The position numbers were made by a program, and so were the translations under genes. Below are positions 1 through 8,435 of a DNA stretch of 40,017 nucleotides, piece after piece. The notes below the pieces were generated by a model. It was not told the origin of the DNA and ran no database searches. It was given only the letters and a program-made list of their open reading frames with translations. Within the stretch, counting starts at the first letter, position 1. Every line of letters starts with the position of its first letter. Origin of the DNA: Desulfurobacteriaceae bacterium (GTDB lineage: Bacteria; Aquificota; Aquificia; Desulfurobacteriales; Desulfurobacteriaceae); NCBI GenBank assembly GCA_026987115.1, contig JALSNF010000033.1, positions 1 through 40,017 on the forward strand, read 5' to 3'.

Positions 1-1323
1 TAGGTAGATAACTAATGATATTGCTATTGAGAAGATTAAGTTAAGTATAAGGCCTACTTTTAGCATAGAGCTCCTTTTTACCATTCCCGTTCCGTAAACT
101 ATTGCGTTTGGCGGTGTCGCTACAGGTAGCATAAAGGCACAGGAGGCAGCTATTCCTGCAGGTATGGCTAAGGTTTGGGGAGGGAGGTTGAGGTTGTTGG
201 CTGCTGTAATTAGTATGGGGACAAATATTGCAGCTGTTGCTGTGTTGCTCATTAGTTCAGTTAAGAAAATCATAAAGAGGACTACTGAGAACACTAGTAA
301 AATCACTGGTAAGCCGGAAGTTAGGTTTATAAACCAGTTTGCCAAGAATTTGCTTGCTCCTGAAGTTTTAAGGAAGTGAGATAGAGTAATGCCTCCTCCA
401 AAGAGGTAGAGGGTTCCCCAGTCTGTTCCTTCTTCTATCTCCTTCCAGTTAACTAGTTTAAGTGCAAAGAGTGCTACAACTGCCATAACGGCTACTAGGG
501 CGTCAAAGTACTTTCCTATTGCAAGGAGCGTAGAGAGTTTTTTGCTAAAAAGCCATCCCAGCACAGTTAGTGTGAATGTAAGTAGTAGAAGTTTTCTTTC
601 TTTTGTGAATTTAAGTTTAAACTCTTCAATCTGTATTTTTCTGTTTCCTCTCGGCTTAAAGTAGAGATAGAGGACGAGGAAGAGGAGGGGCAGTAAAACT
701 GCTACCGTTGGAAGCCCTACTTTCAGCCAGTCTGAAAAGCCCCATCCTAGTTCCGCTGCCGTTATTCCGTTGGGAGGGCTTCCAACTAAGGTTCCTATGC
801 CTCCTACGCTTGAGGAATAAGCTATTCCAAGGAGTAGGAAGTTTTTTATCCTGTCTTCAGGGTTGGGAAGCGTTCCTAAAAGACCAAGTGCCAGTGGAAG
901 CATCATTGCCGTTGTAGAGGTGTTGCTTATCCACATTGAGACTAAAGCGGTAGCTATAAAAAGGAGAAACGAGGTTATTATAAAGGAGCCTTTTGAGAGG
1001 GATACTATTTTGTAGGCAATGAACTTGTCTAGGGAGTATTTTGACAGTGCAGTTGCCAGTGCAAAGCCTCCGAAGAACAGGAAAATTATAGGGTGGGCAA
1101 AGGAGGAGAAGGCTTCTTTTACCCCTGCAAGTCCTAGGAAGCATCCTATTACCGGTATAAGTAAGGAGGTAATTGCAAGGGGTAGGGCTTCTGTTATCCA
1201 AAAGAGAGCTCCAAACTCTAAAATTATCAGCCCCTTTTTCACGCTTTCAGTTGTATTTAAGGTAAGGGTTAGTCCGGCTAAGACTGCAAAAACGATAACC
1301 GTAGTTAGTAGCTTACTTTTCAT
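1..1323 (-). CDS. DASS/SLC13-family anion symporter (partial, C-terminal end cut by window edge)
   Basis: An open frame of 441 codons runs from an ATG at 1323 off the left edge without a stop. The product is an inner-membrane, Na+-coupled carrier of the divalent anion symporter family. Both halves of the inverted repeat carry the Ser-Asn-Thr sodium/substrate motif (residues 133-135 and 359-361). The second half ends in the family signature PVATPPNAIVYGTG (about 400-413). About a dozen hydrophobic helices are spread over the length. Family members are about 450-480 residues, so only a few tens of residues are missing. The two SNT motifs fit a C4-dicarboxylate carrier (VcINDY type), but sulfate cannot be excluded; the substrate is inference. 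The ATG overlaps the pyk stop as ATGA and has only a weak ribosome site, so translation is probably coupled to pyk. Confidence 0.88.
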   Translation of the reverse strand, partial: MKSKLLTTVIVFAVLAGLTLTLNTTESVKKGLIILEFGALFWITEALPLAITSLLIPVIGCFLGLAGVKEAFSSFAHPIIFLFFGGFALATALSKYSLDKFIAYKIVSLSKGSFIITSFLLFIATALVSMWISNTSTTAMMLPLALGLLGTLPNPEDRIKNFLLLGIAYSSSVGGIGTLVGSPPNGITAAELGWGFSDWLKVGLPTVAVLLPLLFLVLYLYFKPRGNRKIQIEEFKLKFTKERKLLLLTFTLTVLGWLFSKKLSTLLAIGKYFDALVAVMAVVALFALKLVNWKEIEEGTDWGTLYLFGGGITLSHFLKTSGASKFLANWFINLTSGLPVILLVFSVVLFMIFLTELMSNTATAAIFVPILITAANNLNLPPQTLAIPAGIAASCAFMLPVATPPNAIVYGTGMVKRSSMLKVGLILNLIFSIAISLVIYL

Positions 1324-2723
1324 CTTACTGTTAAAACCTTAAGTAGGTTTGTAGTTCCCGGAACTCCCGTTGGAGCTCCCGCAAGGACTATTATCCTATC
1401 TCCTTTCTTTGCTATTCCCTTTTCCTTGGCAACTTTCATTGACTCTTCAATTACTTTGTCGGTTGTCGTTGCAGGGAGAGTCAAGAAGGGATAGACTCCC
1501 CAGTTAAGGTTTAGTCTCCTGAAGGTCTGTAAGTCGTGGGTGACGGCGTAGATTGGAACGGGAGGTCTATACTTTGAAACCGCTATTGCAGTAGCTCCGC
1601 TCCTTGTGAAAGGAACTATTGCCTTTACCTTTATTTCCCTCGTTAGGTTGCAGGCAGACTTTGCTAAGGAGTCTTGAAGGTTCTCTGCTGGAAATTGGGA
1701 GTACCTTTCGTAAGGGTATATCTTTTCCGCTTCGTAAGCTACCCTTGCCATCGTTTTTATAACCTTTACGGGGTACTTCCCAACTGCCGTTTCCTCTGAG
1801 AGCATTAAAGCGTCTGTTCCGTCAAGCACTGCGTTTGCTATGTCTGTAACTTCTGCTCTCGTTGGCGTTGGAAGGTCAACCATAGTTTTAAGCATTTGAG
1901 TTGCGGTTATTACAGGTTTTCCTGCTCTGTTGGCTTTCCTTATTAGCTCTTTCTGAATTACCGGAACTTTTTCTATTGGGAGCTCCACTCCCAAGTCTCC
2001 CCTTGCAACCATTATCCCGTCTGCTACTTTAAGGATTTCGTCTATGTTCTTTACCGCTTCCGGCTTTTCTATTTTCGCTATTACGGGTATTTCTGCCGAG
2101 AGCTCCCTTAAGAAACTCTTTAACTCCAGTATGTCTTGGGCCTTCCTCACAAAGGAGAGGGCCAAAAAGTCTGCTCCTACCTCTACTGCAAACTTAACGT
2201 CCTCCTTATCTTTTTCGGTAAGAGCGGGGACGGAAAGTTTCGTGTGGGGAAGGTTTACTCCCTTGTGGGAAGTAAGGGGCCCTCCTACTAAAACTTCGCA
2301 AACGATGTCCTTTCCCGATACCTTTTTTACTTTTAACCTGAGAGCTCCGTCTGCAAGGAGTATAACTTCTCCCTTCCTTACCTCGTTGTGAAGGTTAGGA
2401 TAGTTAACGGTTATTTTATCTCCTTCCGCTTCCTTTTCCGTGGTTAAAACTACCGTGTCCCCTCTGTGAAGGAAGAGGGGCTCTCTTTTTAGCTTTCCTA
2501 TCCTTATTTTAGGCCCGCAAAGGTCTATTAAAACTGGTATAGGGACTTTTAACTTCTCTTCAACTTTCCTAACCAGTGAAAGCCTTTTCCTATGTTCTTG
2601 GTGGGTGCCGTGGCTCATGTTGAGGCGAACTACGTTGAGACCTGCTTTAACCATTCTCGTTAACACCTCTTCTTTGGAAGAAGCAGGCCCTAAAGTTGCA
2701 ACTATCTTTGTTCTCTTTTTCAT
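1320..2723 (-). CDS. pyk: Pyruvate kinase
   Basis: Pyruvate kinase converts phosphoenolpyruvate and ADP to pyruvate and ATP in the cytoplasm. The 467-residue length matches the family. Seen are the N-terminal RTKIVATLGPAS motif, the NMSHGTH loop, the metal/substrate region around IAKIEKPEAVKNIDEIL, the VARGDLGVELP motif and the TATQMLKTM signature, followed by a C-terminal regulatory-type domain. The frame stays open ten codons further upstream, but ATG at 2723 is chosen because GAGGGG sits just in front of it and the protein then begins MKKRTKIVATLG as in the family. It is the first gene of a two-gene unit with the DASS transporter (4-bp overlap). In an autotroph using the reductive TCA cycle it would act at the pyruvate/PEP branch point. 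Confidence 0.96.
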   Translation of the reverse strand: MKKRTKIVATLGPASSKEEVLTRMVKAGLNVVRLNMSHGTHQEHRKRLSLVRKVEEKLKVPIPVLIDLCGPKIRIGKLKREPLFLHRGDTVVLTTEKEAEGDKITVNYPNLHNEVRKGEVILLADGALRLKVKKVSGKDIVCEVLVGGPLTSHKGVNLPHTKLSVPALTEKDKEDVKFAVEVGADFLALSFVRKAQDILELKSFLRELSAEIPVIAKIEKPEAVKNIDEILKVADGIMVARGDLGVELPIEKVPVIQKELIRKANRAGKPVITATQMLKTMVDLPTPTRAEVTDIANAVLDGTDALMLSEETAVGKYPVKVIKTMARVAYEAEKIYPYERYSQFPAENLQDSLAKSACNLTREIKVKAIVPFTRSGATAIAVSKYRPPVPIYAVTHDLQTFRRLNLNWGVYPFLTLPATTTDKVIEESMKVAKEKGIAKKGDRIIVLAGAPTGVPGTTNLLKVLTVR

Positions 2724-2769
2724 TTTCCCCTCACTTATACTAAATTTTATCATTTAAAAGGAGGTCAAG

Positions 2770-3315
2770 TTGAAGAGGAGGCTTTTCGTAGGGGTTTTTA
2801 CTCCTTTTGACTTTTCCTTTTTAAAAAGGGAACTTAACCATTTAGGAATAGAGGGAAAGTGGGTAGAAGAGGAAAACCTTCACCTGACTTTTAGGTTTTT
2901 GGGAGAGGTTGAAGAGGAGAGGATTTCCCTTATCTGTCGCTCCCTTTCCCTTAAGCTTAAACTTGCAAGGCCGTTAAACTTAAAGTATGTTGGCTTGGGA
3001 ACTTTTAAGAAGAACGGTTTAGATAAGGTCCTTTGGGTTGGAGTTAAAGGGGAAGGGTTAAGTTTAGTTAAGCAGAAGGTAGATGAAGCTCTTTTACCTT
3101 TTGGCTTTCAGCTTGAAAAGGACTTTAAACCCCACATTACTCTTTTAAGGATAAAAAGACTGAAGAGGAGGGGAAAGTTCGCCCAACTCCTCTTTAAACT
3201 GAGGGAACACTTTTTCGGAGAGAAGTTTATTAACAAAATCTTTTTAATAGAGAGTAAGCTTTCCCAAAGTGGACCTACCTATACCGTTTTGGAGGAGTTT
3301 GGCGTTGGTTATTAA
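2770..3315 (+). CDS. thpR: RNA 2',3'-cyclic phosphodiesterase (LigT/ThpR family)
   Basis: This is a 181-residue member of the 2H phosphoesterase superfamily. It shows the two diagnostic His-x-Thr-x motifs, HLTF at residues 38-41 and HITL at 122-125, in the typical spacing. The family opens 2',3'-cyclic phosphates and can ligate 2'-5' RNA in vitro; the physiological role is uncertain. The start is TTG at 2770, with AAAAGGAGGT seven bases upstream. It is divergent from pyk with only 46 bases between them. Its last 11 bases overlap the preferred start of the DUF445 gene. Confidence 0.9.
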   Translation: MKRRLFVGVFTPFDFSFLKRELNHLGIEGKWVEEENLHLTFRFLGEVEEERISLICRSLSLKLKLARPLNLKYVGLGTFKKNGLDKVLWVGVKGEGLSLVKQKVDEALLPFGFQLEKDFKPHITLLRIKRLKRRGKFAQLLFKLREHFFGEKFINKIFLIESKLSQSGPTYTVLEEFGVGY

Positions 3316-4471
3316 TTATGTTGTCCCTCCTTTAGTTGGAGCTCTAATAGGCTACTTTACTAACTATGTAGCTATAAAAATGCTCTTTAAGCCTACCAAG
3401 CCTTACTACTTACTCGGTAAAAAACTTCCCTTTACTCCCGGCCTAATTCCCTCAAAGAGGGAGAAGTTGGCAGAGGCGATAGCTAAAGTCGTTAAGGAAA
3501 ATCTATTGACTGAAGAGGTGTTAAGAAATCGTCTAAATTCAGAAGAGGTGAAGGAGACCTTGGCCAACTTTGTTGACTCTTTCTTAAGGGAGCTCTCAAC
3601 TAAAAGCACCTCTTACATCTCTCACTTTGTTGAAAAGTTTGAGGAGAAAGAGCTCTCTGAGGTTTTCCCCCTTGACCTTTTAGAGGTAAAAATAACAGAA
3701 GCGGTAGATAAGCTCTTTTCGGGACTTGACGGCAAGAGAATTGAGGAGCTTCTCCCGGAGAACCTAAAAAGGAAACTAGAGGACCTATTTAACGAAAAAG
3801 TTGAAGAGCTAGTTGACATCCTCGTTGAATACCTTAAAAGCAGGGAACTTGAAGAGCTTATCTACTCTGCTGCCTATTCCAACTTAGAGAGGCTGAGGCT
3901 CTTTATACCCTTTGTAAACGAAGGACTCCTTTCTTACTTTGCACAGAAAGCTACTCAGCTTATAAGGGAGGGAGTGGAAAAGCTCTCTCAAGACCCAAAC
4001 TTTAAGACGAAGGTAGTAAAGCTCCTTTGGTTTAAATTTCAAGACTTGTTAAAAAGTGAGCTTAAGACATCCGGAGAAATCCCCCAAAGACTTAAGTCCC
4101 TTTTAAAAGACGCTCTATCCTCCTACTTGAAAGGGCTTTCATTAAAGAAACTCTCTCAGGTTCCCTCTCTTAACTCCTTTTTAAAGAAAGAGCTCCCCCC
4201 TCTCCTTTCCTACCTTATTGATTCTTACAGGGAGGAGATAAGAGCTCTTTTAACTGATAAGCTTTACCTGGTAATAGAGAGGGAGCTCCCGGTAATTATG
4301 GAGTCCCTAGACCTAGAATCTATGGTTAAAGAGAAGATAAACTCTCTTCCAATAGAGGAGGTAGAGGCCATAGTTTTAAAATTAATAAATGAAGAGCTTA
4401 ACCACATTACCTTATTGGGAGGATTGTTGGGGTTTATAATAGGACTGTTCCAGTTAATTTTTCTATTTTAG
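3305..4471 (+). CDS. DUF445 family membrane protein (YheB-like)
   Basis: A 388-residue protein with a hydrophobic N-terminal helix followed at once by the conserved DUF445 signature (GALIGYFTNYVAIKMLF) and the motif LPFTPGLIPSKREKLA. A long, charged, alpha-helical middle (about residues 50-365) leads to a C-terminal membrane helix. Bacillus YheB is a relative; the molecular function of the family is unknown. An earlier GTG at 3269 is open, but TTG at 3305 is preferred because GGAGGAG ends seven bases before it and the protein then begins at the conserved hydrophobic segment. The gene overlaps thpR by 11 bases. Confidence 0.85.
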   Translation: MVINYVVPPLVGALIGYFTNYVAIKMLFKPTKPYYLLGKKLPFTPGLIPSKREKLAEAIAKVVKENLLTEEVLRNRLNSEEVKETLANFVDSFLRELSTKSTSYISHFVEKFEEKELSEVFPLDLLEVKITEAVDKLFSGLDGKRIEELLPENLKRKLEDLFNEKVEELVDILVEYLKSRELEELIYSAAYSNLERLRLFIPFVNEGLLSYFAQKATQLIREGVEKLSQDPNFKTKVVKLLWFKFQDLLKSELKTSGEIPQRLKSLLKDALSSYLKGLSLKKLSQVPSLNSFLKKELPPLLSYLIDSYREEIRALLTDKLYLVIERELPVIMESLDLESMVKEKINSLPIEEVEAIVLKLINEELNHITLLGGLLGFIIGLFQLIFLF

Positions 4472-4487
4472 CTTTTAAGGAGGGGGT

Positions 4488-5870
4488 ATGATTAAGTTTG
4501 GAACTGACGGCTGGAGAGGCGTTATATCAAAAGACTTCACCTTTGAGAACTTAAGGAAAGTTGCAGTAGCCCACGGTCTTTTCCTTAAAGAAAAGGGAGC
4601 AAAGAGGGTAGTTGTAGGATACGACCTTCGCTTCCTCTCTGAGGAGTACGGAAAGTTCGTTGCAGGAATTTTAAGCGGTATGGGCCTTGAAGTGGTCTTA
4701 TCAAAGGGATTTTGCCCTACTCCCGCAGTCTCCTTTAACACAAAATACGGCAATTTTGATAACGGGGTCGTTATTACTGCATCCCATAATGTAGGGAAGT
4801 ATAACGGCTACAAGGTAAAAGAGGACTTTGGAGGTGCTGCAAGGACCGAGATAACTAAAGAAATAGAGGCTAAACTTAAAGAGGCTGAAAACTTCCCCGT
4901 TGAAAAGGGAAGCTATAAAGAGGAGGACTTAAACGAGCCTTACGTTAACGGGGTGAGGTCTCAGCTGGAGCTCTCCCTCTTTAAAGAAAGGGAGGTAAAG
5001 ATTGTCCATGACCCTATGTACGGGGCTCAGCAAGGCTTAATGTATAAGGCCCTCCTTGGAACTAAAGCTCAGCTAACAGAAATACACGCTTATAGAGACC
5101 CACTTTTTGGTGGTAAACACCCAGAGCCCATAGTTGAAGAGAACATAGGAGCCCTTAAAGAAAAGGTAAGGGCCGTTAAGGCAGACATAGGAATAGCAAA
5201 CGACGGAGACGGAGACAGGGTAGGAATAGTTGATGAGAAGGGAGAATTTGTAAACTCCCAGATAGTCTATGCTCTACTGCTACTTCACATTCTAAGGAAT
5301 AAGGGCAAGAGAGAGGGAGTCGTTGTAAAAACTGTCAGCACTGGCTACTTGGTTGACAGGGTTTGCAGGGAGTTTGGCATAGAGCTCCTAGAAGTTCCCG
5401 TGGGCTTTAAGAACATCTCAGAGGTTTACCTAAAGAGGAAAGTCCTTTTTGGAGGAGAGGAAAGCGGTGGATACGCCCTTATGGACTACCTTCCAGAAAG
5501 GGACGGCCTGTTAATGGGTCTTTTAATAGTTGAGAAAATGCTTGCAGAAGGCAAGAGCGTTTCCCAGATGGTCAACGAGCTCTTTAAAGAGTTTGGAACT
5601 GCTTACTACAAAAGAATAGACCTTCCGGTTAGTCAGGAAGAGAAAGAAAAACTTGAAACCCTAAAAGAAAACCCTCCTGAAAAATGGAAAGAGCTAAAAG
5701 TTAAAAAGGTTCTAACGATAGACGGCCTCAAGCTAATATTTGAAAACGACTCTTGGATACTCTTTAGACCTTCCGGAACGGAACCTGTTTTCAGAGTGTA
5801 CGCTGAAACTCCAAGGGAGGAAGAAACTTTAGAGCTTTTAGAGTGGGGAGTTAAGCTTATTAAGGAATAG
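4488..5870 (+). CDS. Alpha-D-phosphohexomutase (phosphomannomutase/phosphoglucomutase)
   Basis: The 460-residue protein has the four-domain phosphohexomutase layout. The phosphorylated catalytic serine is S99 in TASHN, the Mg2+ loop is DGDGDR (D239, D241, D243), the sugar-specificity loop is GGEESGG (about 322-328) and the phosphate-binding loop is RPSGTEP (427-433). It interconverts hexose 1- and 6-phosphates; glucose, mannose or glucosamine cannot be told apart from sequence alone. A GGAGGGGGT ribosome site lies just before the ATG. The KaiC-like gene follows nine bases downstream, so the two are probably cotranscribed. A precursor role for the nearby sugar-transfer genes is inference. Confidence 0.93.
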   Translation: MIKFGTDGWRGVISKDFTFENLRKVAVAHGLFLKEKGAKRVVVGYDLRFLSEEYGKFVAGILSGMGLEVVLSKGFCPTPAVSFNTKYGNFDNGVVITASHNVGKYNGYKVKEDFGGAARTEITKEIEAKLKEAENFPVEKGSYKEEDLNEPYVNGVRSQLELSLFKEREVKIVHDPMYGAQQGLMYKALLGTKAQLTEIHAYRDPLFGGKHPEPIVEENIGALKEKVRAVKADIGIANDGDGDRVGIVDEKGEFVNSQIVYALLLLHILRNKGKREGVVVKTVSTGYLVDRVCREFGIELLEVPVGFKNISEVYLKRKVLFGGEESGGYALMDYLPERDGLLMGLLIVEKMLAEGKSVSQMVNELFKEFGTAYYKRIDLPVSQEEKEKLETLKENPPEKWKELKVKKVLTIDGLKLIFENDSWILFRPSGTEPVFRVYAETPREEETLELLEWGVKLIKE

Positions 5871-5879
5871 GAGGGAGAG

Positions 5880-6773
5880 ATGGCAGAGGGACAGTTCTCA
5901 GAGAGGAAACCTCAAGTTATGAAAGAGTACGTTTACGTTTTAGGGGAGGCCGTAAAAAAGGCTCCCGAGCTCAAAGGAGTTCCGACTGGAATAAGCGGTT
6001 TAGACGACCTCTTCTTTAAAGTTGAGATTGAGGAAGGAAAGCCCGTTAGGAAGCCTTTAGGGGGGATTCCAGAGTACGCGGTTGTTAACCTTACTGGAAT
6101 GCCCGACACGGGAAAGAGCTTAATGGTTGAACAGTTTACCATAAAGCAAGCCTCTTTGGGACAGAAGGTCTGCTTCGTTACCGTTGAAAGTCCTGCAAGC
6201 TTTGTTGCGGCTGGTTTAAGGCAAAGAGCGGCAGCAATGGGAGTAGATTTTGAAGAAGTAGAAGACAACATAATACTCATAGACGCTGCAAGCAACGCAA
6301 GGCTCAGGGACGACATACCCACTATGCTTGATACTTTAGCCTACGTTTACAGAACCTACCACTGCCACAGAACGGTTATAGACTCAATAACCGGTCTTTA
6401 CGAATCAAAGGAGATGCTTGCCCGCTCTGTAGTTAGGGCGTTTTTCAACTTTATGAAAAAGTGGTATCAGACCGCAATTTTCGTTTCCCAGAAAAGGAGC
6501 GGCCACGACGAGCTCTCGGCAGAGGCTGCAGGAGGGTATGCAGTTGGCCACATAGTTGACTGCACAATGGTTCTCTCTAAGGAAATCCTCCTTTCTGCAA
6601 GTAGGGCAAGGCTTTTTAAAAAGGAAGTTGGAGACATACTGAGGCTCTTTAGAATAGACGGTTGTAGGCTCTGCGGCCATGACACGAGGCTTCACCTTAT
6701 GGAGATAAATGAGTTGGGTCTTGTAGAGATAAAGGAGCCCCTCGTGGAGTATTTAAGGTCTAAGAGAAAGTGA
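5880..6773 (+). CDS. Single-domain KaiC-like RecA-superfamily ATPase
   Basis: A 297-residue ATPase of the KaiC/RadA group with one RecA fold. It opens with the KaiC-type segment GVPTGISGLDDLF, then Walker A GMPDTGKS (73-80), a candidate catalytic glutamate E103 in VTVESP, and a Walker B strand ending at D168 in HRTVIDSITGLY. Near the C terminus is a short C-x2-C-x-H element (C262, C265, H267) that could bind a metal. There is no second KaiC domain and no KaiA/KaiB nearby, so a clock role is not supported. Such stand-alone KaiC-like proteins are usually of unknown signalling function. It lies between the phosphohexomutase (9-base gap) and the LOG-like gene (GTGA overlap). Confidence 0.85.
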   Translation: MAEGQFSERKPQVMKEYVYVLGEAVKKAPELKGVPTGISGLDDLFFKVEIEEGKPVRKPLGGIPEYAVVNLTGMPDTGKSLMVEQFTIKQASLGQKVCFVTVESPASFVAAGLRQRAAAMGVDFEEVEDNIILIDAASNARLRDDIPTMLDTLAYVYRTYHCHRTVIDSITGLYESKEMLARSVVRAFFNFMKKWYQTAIFVSQKRSGHDELSAEAAGGYAVGHIVDCTMVLSKEILLSASRARLFKKEVGDILRLFRIDGCRLCGHDTRLHLMEINELGLVEIKEPLVEYLRSKRK

Positions 6774-7267
6774 GCTTGGAGAGGGAGTTGAGGAGCGTTT
6801 CTGTTATAGGTAGTGGAGACGTTCCTCCTTCAGACTTCCTTTATCAAGTTGCCTTTGAAGTTGGCAGGTTGATAGCGAGGAAGGGATGTCTCCTTGTCTG
6901 TGGGGGTCTTTTTGGTATAATGGAGGCTGCCTGTAAAGGGGCTAAAGAAGAGGGGGGAATTACATTAGGAATACTTCCCAATTATGAATTCTTTTCTAAT
7001 AGTTATGTTGACATAAAACTGCCTACCGGTTTAGGACATGCCAGGAATGTTTTGGTTGCTGCAGCCTCACCTTTGGTTGTAGCAGTTGGCGGCAGCTACG
7101 GGACTTTAAGCGAATTGGGAATCGCCCTTAAGCTAAAGAGAAAGGTTGTAGGCTTTAAGACTTGGAAAGTAGAGGGAATTGAGAATTATGAAGAGCTTGA
7201 AGCTTTTATTGGTTCTCTTTCTCGTCTTTTGGACTCTCCCTTTAAAGGCTCAGGAGGTTTCCCTTAA
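6770..7267 (+). CDS. LOG/TIGR00725-family nucleotide-binding protein
   Basis: A 165-residue Rossmann-like protein of the Lysine decarboxylase-Like/LOG superfamily, closest in pattern to the TIGR00725 group. Recognisable are the N-terminal strand SVSVIGSGD, the motif GGLFGIMEAACKGA and the loop VGGSYGTLSELGIAL, which corresponds to the PGGxGTxxE phosphoribohydrolase motif. The first proline of that motif is replaced, so LOG-type nucleotide phosphoribohydrolase activity is only possible. The start is a GTG at 6770 overlapping the stop of the KaiC-like gene. The last 80 bases overlap, in another frame, the signal-peptide region of the next gene. Confidence 0.78.
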   Translation: MSLERELRSVSVIGSGDVPPSDFLYQVAFEVGRLIARKGCLLVCGGLFGIMEAACKGAKEEGGITLGILPNYEFFSNSYVDIKLPTGLGHARNVLVAAASPLVVAVGGSYGTLSELGIALKLKRKVVGFKTWKVEGIENYEELEAFIGSLSRLLDSPFKGSGGFP

Positions 7268-8435
7268 AGGAGCCCTGTTAAAGTTTGAAAGGGACTTAAA
7301 AAGTGGAGCTCCTAAAGAAGTTTTAGCGAATGACTTAAAGGAGATAAGAAGTTTAAAAAGGGTATATCCCGTTTACTATCTACCTGAACTTAACTATTTA
7401 ACTGGAAAGGAGATTGAAAAGGTTCCTTCTTCATACATAACCTTTTTGAGGAAACTTTACTTTTTTGGGGCTTCCCTTGAAAACGCTTTAAAGGTTGTTT
7501 TATTGTCCCTCGCTTTTTACCTGTTCTTGTTTTACATTCAAGGAATTGGCTTGAGTCTGAGCTTAAAGAGGCTTTTTTCCTTTTTGTTAGTTGTTTTCCT
7601 TTTACTTGCAACCGTAGTTAACTTAAGTCCTCTACTTTTTCTCCTTGGAGGTTTAGCCGTCAGCTTCTCTTTCTCTGTCGGCAGGCGTTATCTTTCCTTC
7701 TTTCTGTTGGGAGCTCTCTTATCCCTTTCCTTTCTCATCTCTCTAAAGGAAAACGTCTCTTCCCTTTTAACTTCTCCCTCTTACCTTTACTCCTTAAAGG
7801 TAGAGAGAGACGGCTATTGCCCTGAGTATTTAATATCGGAGGCTGTCTCTTCTGAAATTCCCAAAGAAATTGAGTTTATTACTAACTCTTTTGCTCTCGG
7901 TGATTTCTCTCCTGTTAAGAAGTTAAAGAGTATCAAACCAAAGTCTCCTTACCTGAAAGCCGTTGTTTACAACGACTTAGGCTACTTCTACTTTTATAAA
8001 GGCGATTTTAAGAAAGCTCTTAATGTCTTTAAGGAGGCTCTTAACTACTATAAATCTCCGGTTATTCAGTTTAACCTTTACCTTACTTATTCCTCACTCT
8101 TAAAATTTAACAAGGCAAACGCTATAAGAAGAAAACTCCTAAAAGACAACCCAAACATACTTAAGGCCTTACCAGTTCCTCTCCTCCTCCATGTTAAAGG
8201 AAAGAGCTTTAAGCTATTTTTGCCCTATTTATCTCTCTTTTCTCTGGTGTGTGGAATTGCCTTAGGCTTTTTTGTAAGCAGTAAGGTAACTTTTGCTTTA
8301 CCTTTAGAGGAATCATTCTTAAAGTTCCCCGGGATGCTGAGCTTTATTAACCAGAGGTACCATCCTTTTCTTGTTCTCTTTTTCGTTTCTCTTCTTTTAA
8401 ACCTGCTCATTGGGAAACTAATATGGGGTACATAA
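7188..8435 (+). CDS. Secreted/membrane TPR-containing protein of unknown function
   Basis: A 415-residue protein with a cleavable-looking signal peptide (lysine start, hydrophobic core, likely cut near the alanine of PLKAQ). After about 75 residues come closely spaced hydrophobic helices. A periplasmic-type stretch follows with at least one clear TPR-like pair (NDLGYFYFYKGDFKKALNVF, then a second helix pair) at about residues 265-325. Two more membrane helices lie near the C terminus. The start is ATG at 7188; TTG at 7179 is also open. It overlaps the LOG-like gene by 80 bases and the next gene by 13. I do not recognise the family. TPRs at the membrane suggest a scaffold, but that is inference. 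Confidence 0.72.
   Translation: MKSLKLLLVLFLVFWTLPLKAQEVSLKGALLKFERDLKSGAPKEVLANDLKEIRSLKRVYPVYYLPELNYLTGKEIEKVPSSYITFLRKLYFFGASLENALKVVLLSLAFYLFLFYIQGIGLSLSLKRLFSFLLVVFLLLATVVNLSPLLFLLGGLAVSFSFSVGRRYLSFFLLGALLSLSFLISLKENVSSLLTSPSYLYSLKVERDGYCPEYLISEAVSSEIPKEIEFITNSFALGDFSPVKKLKSIKPKSPYLKAVVYNDLGYFYFYKGDFKKALNVFKEALNYYKSPVIQFNLYLTYSSLLKFNKANAIRRKLLKDNPNILKALPVPLLLHVKGKSFKLFLPYLSLFSLVCGIALGFFVSSKVTFALPLEESFLKFPGMLSFINQRYHPFLVLFFVSLLLNLLIGKLIWGT

Noticed and set aside
857-1201. Minus-strand open frame of 114 codons
   Set aside because: It lies out of frame inside the DASS transporter, which reads through the whole region with clear family motifs; composition is that of a shadow frame.
5880-6773. 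Circadian clock KaiC
   Set aside because: Single ATPase domain with no KaiA or KaiB nearby; only the general KaiC-like family is supported.
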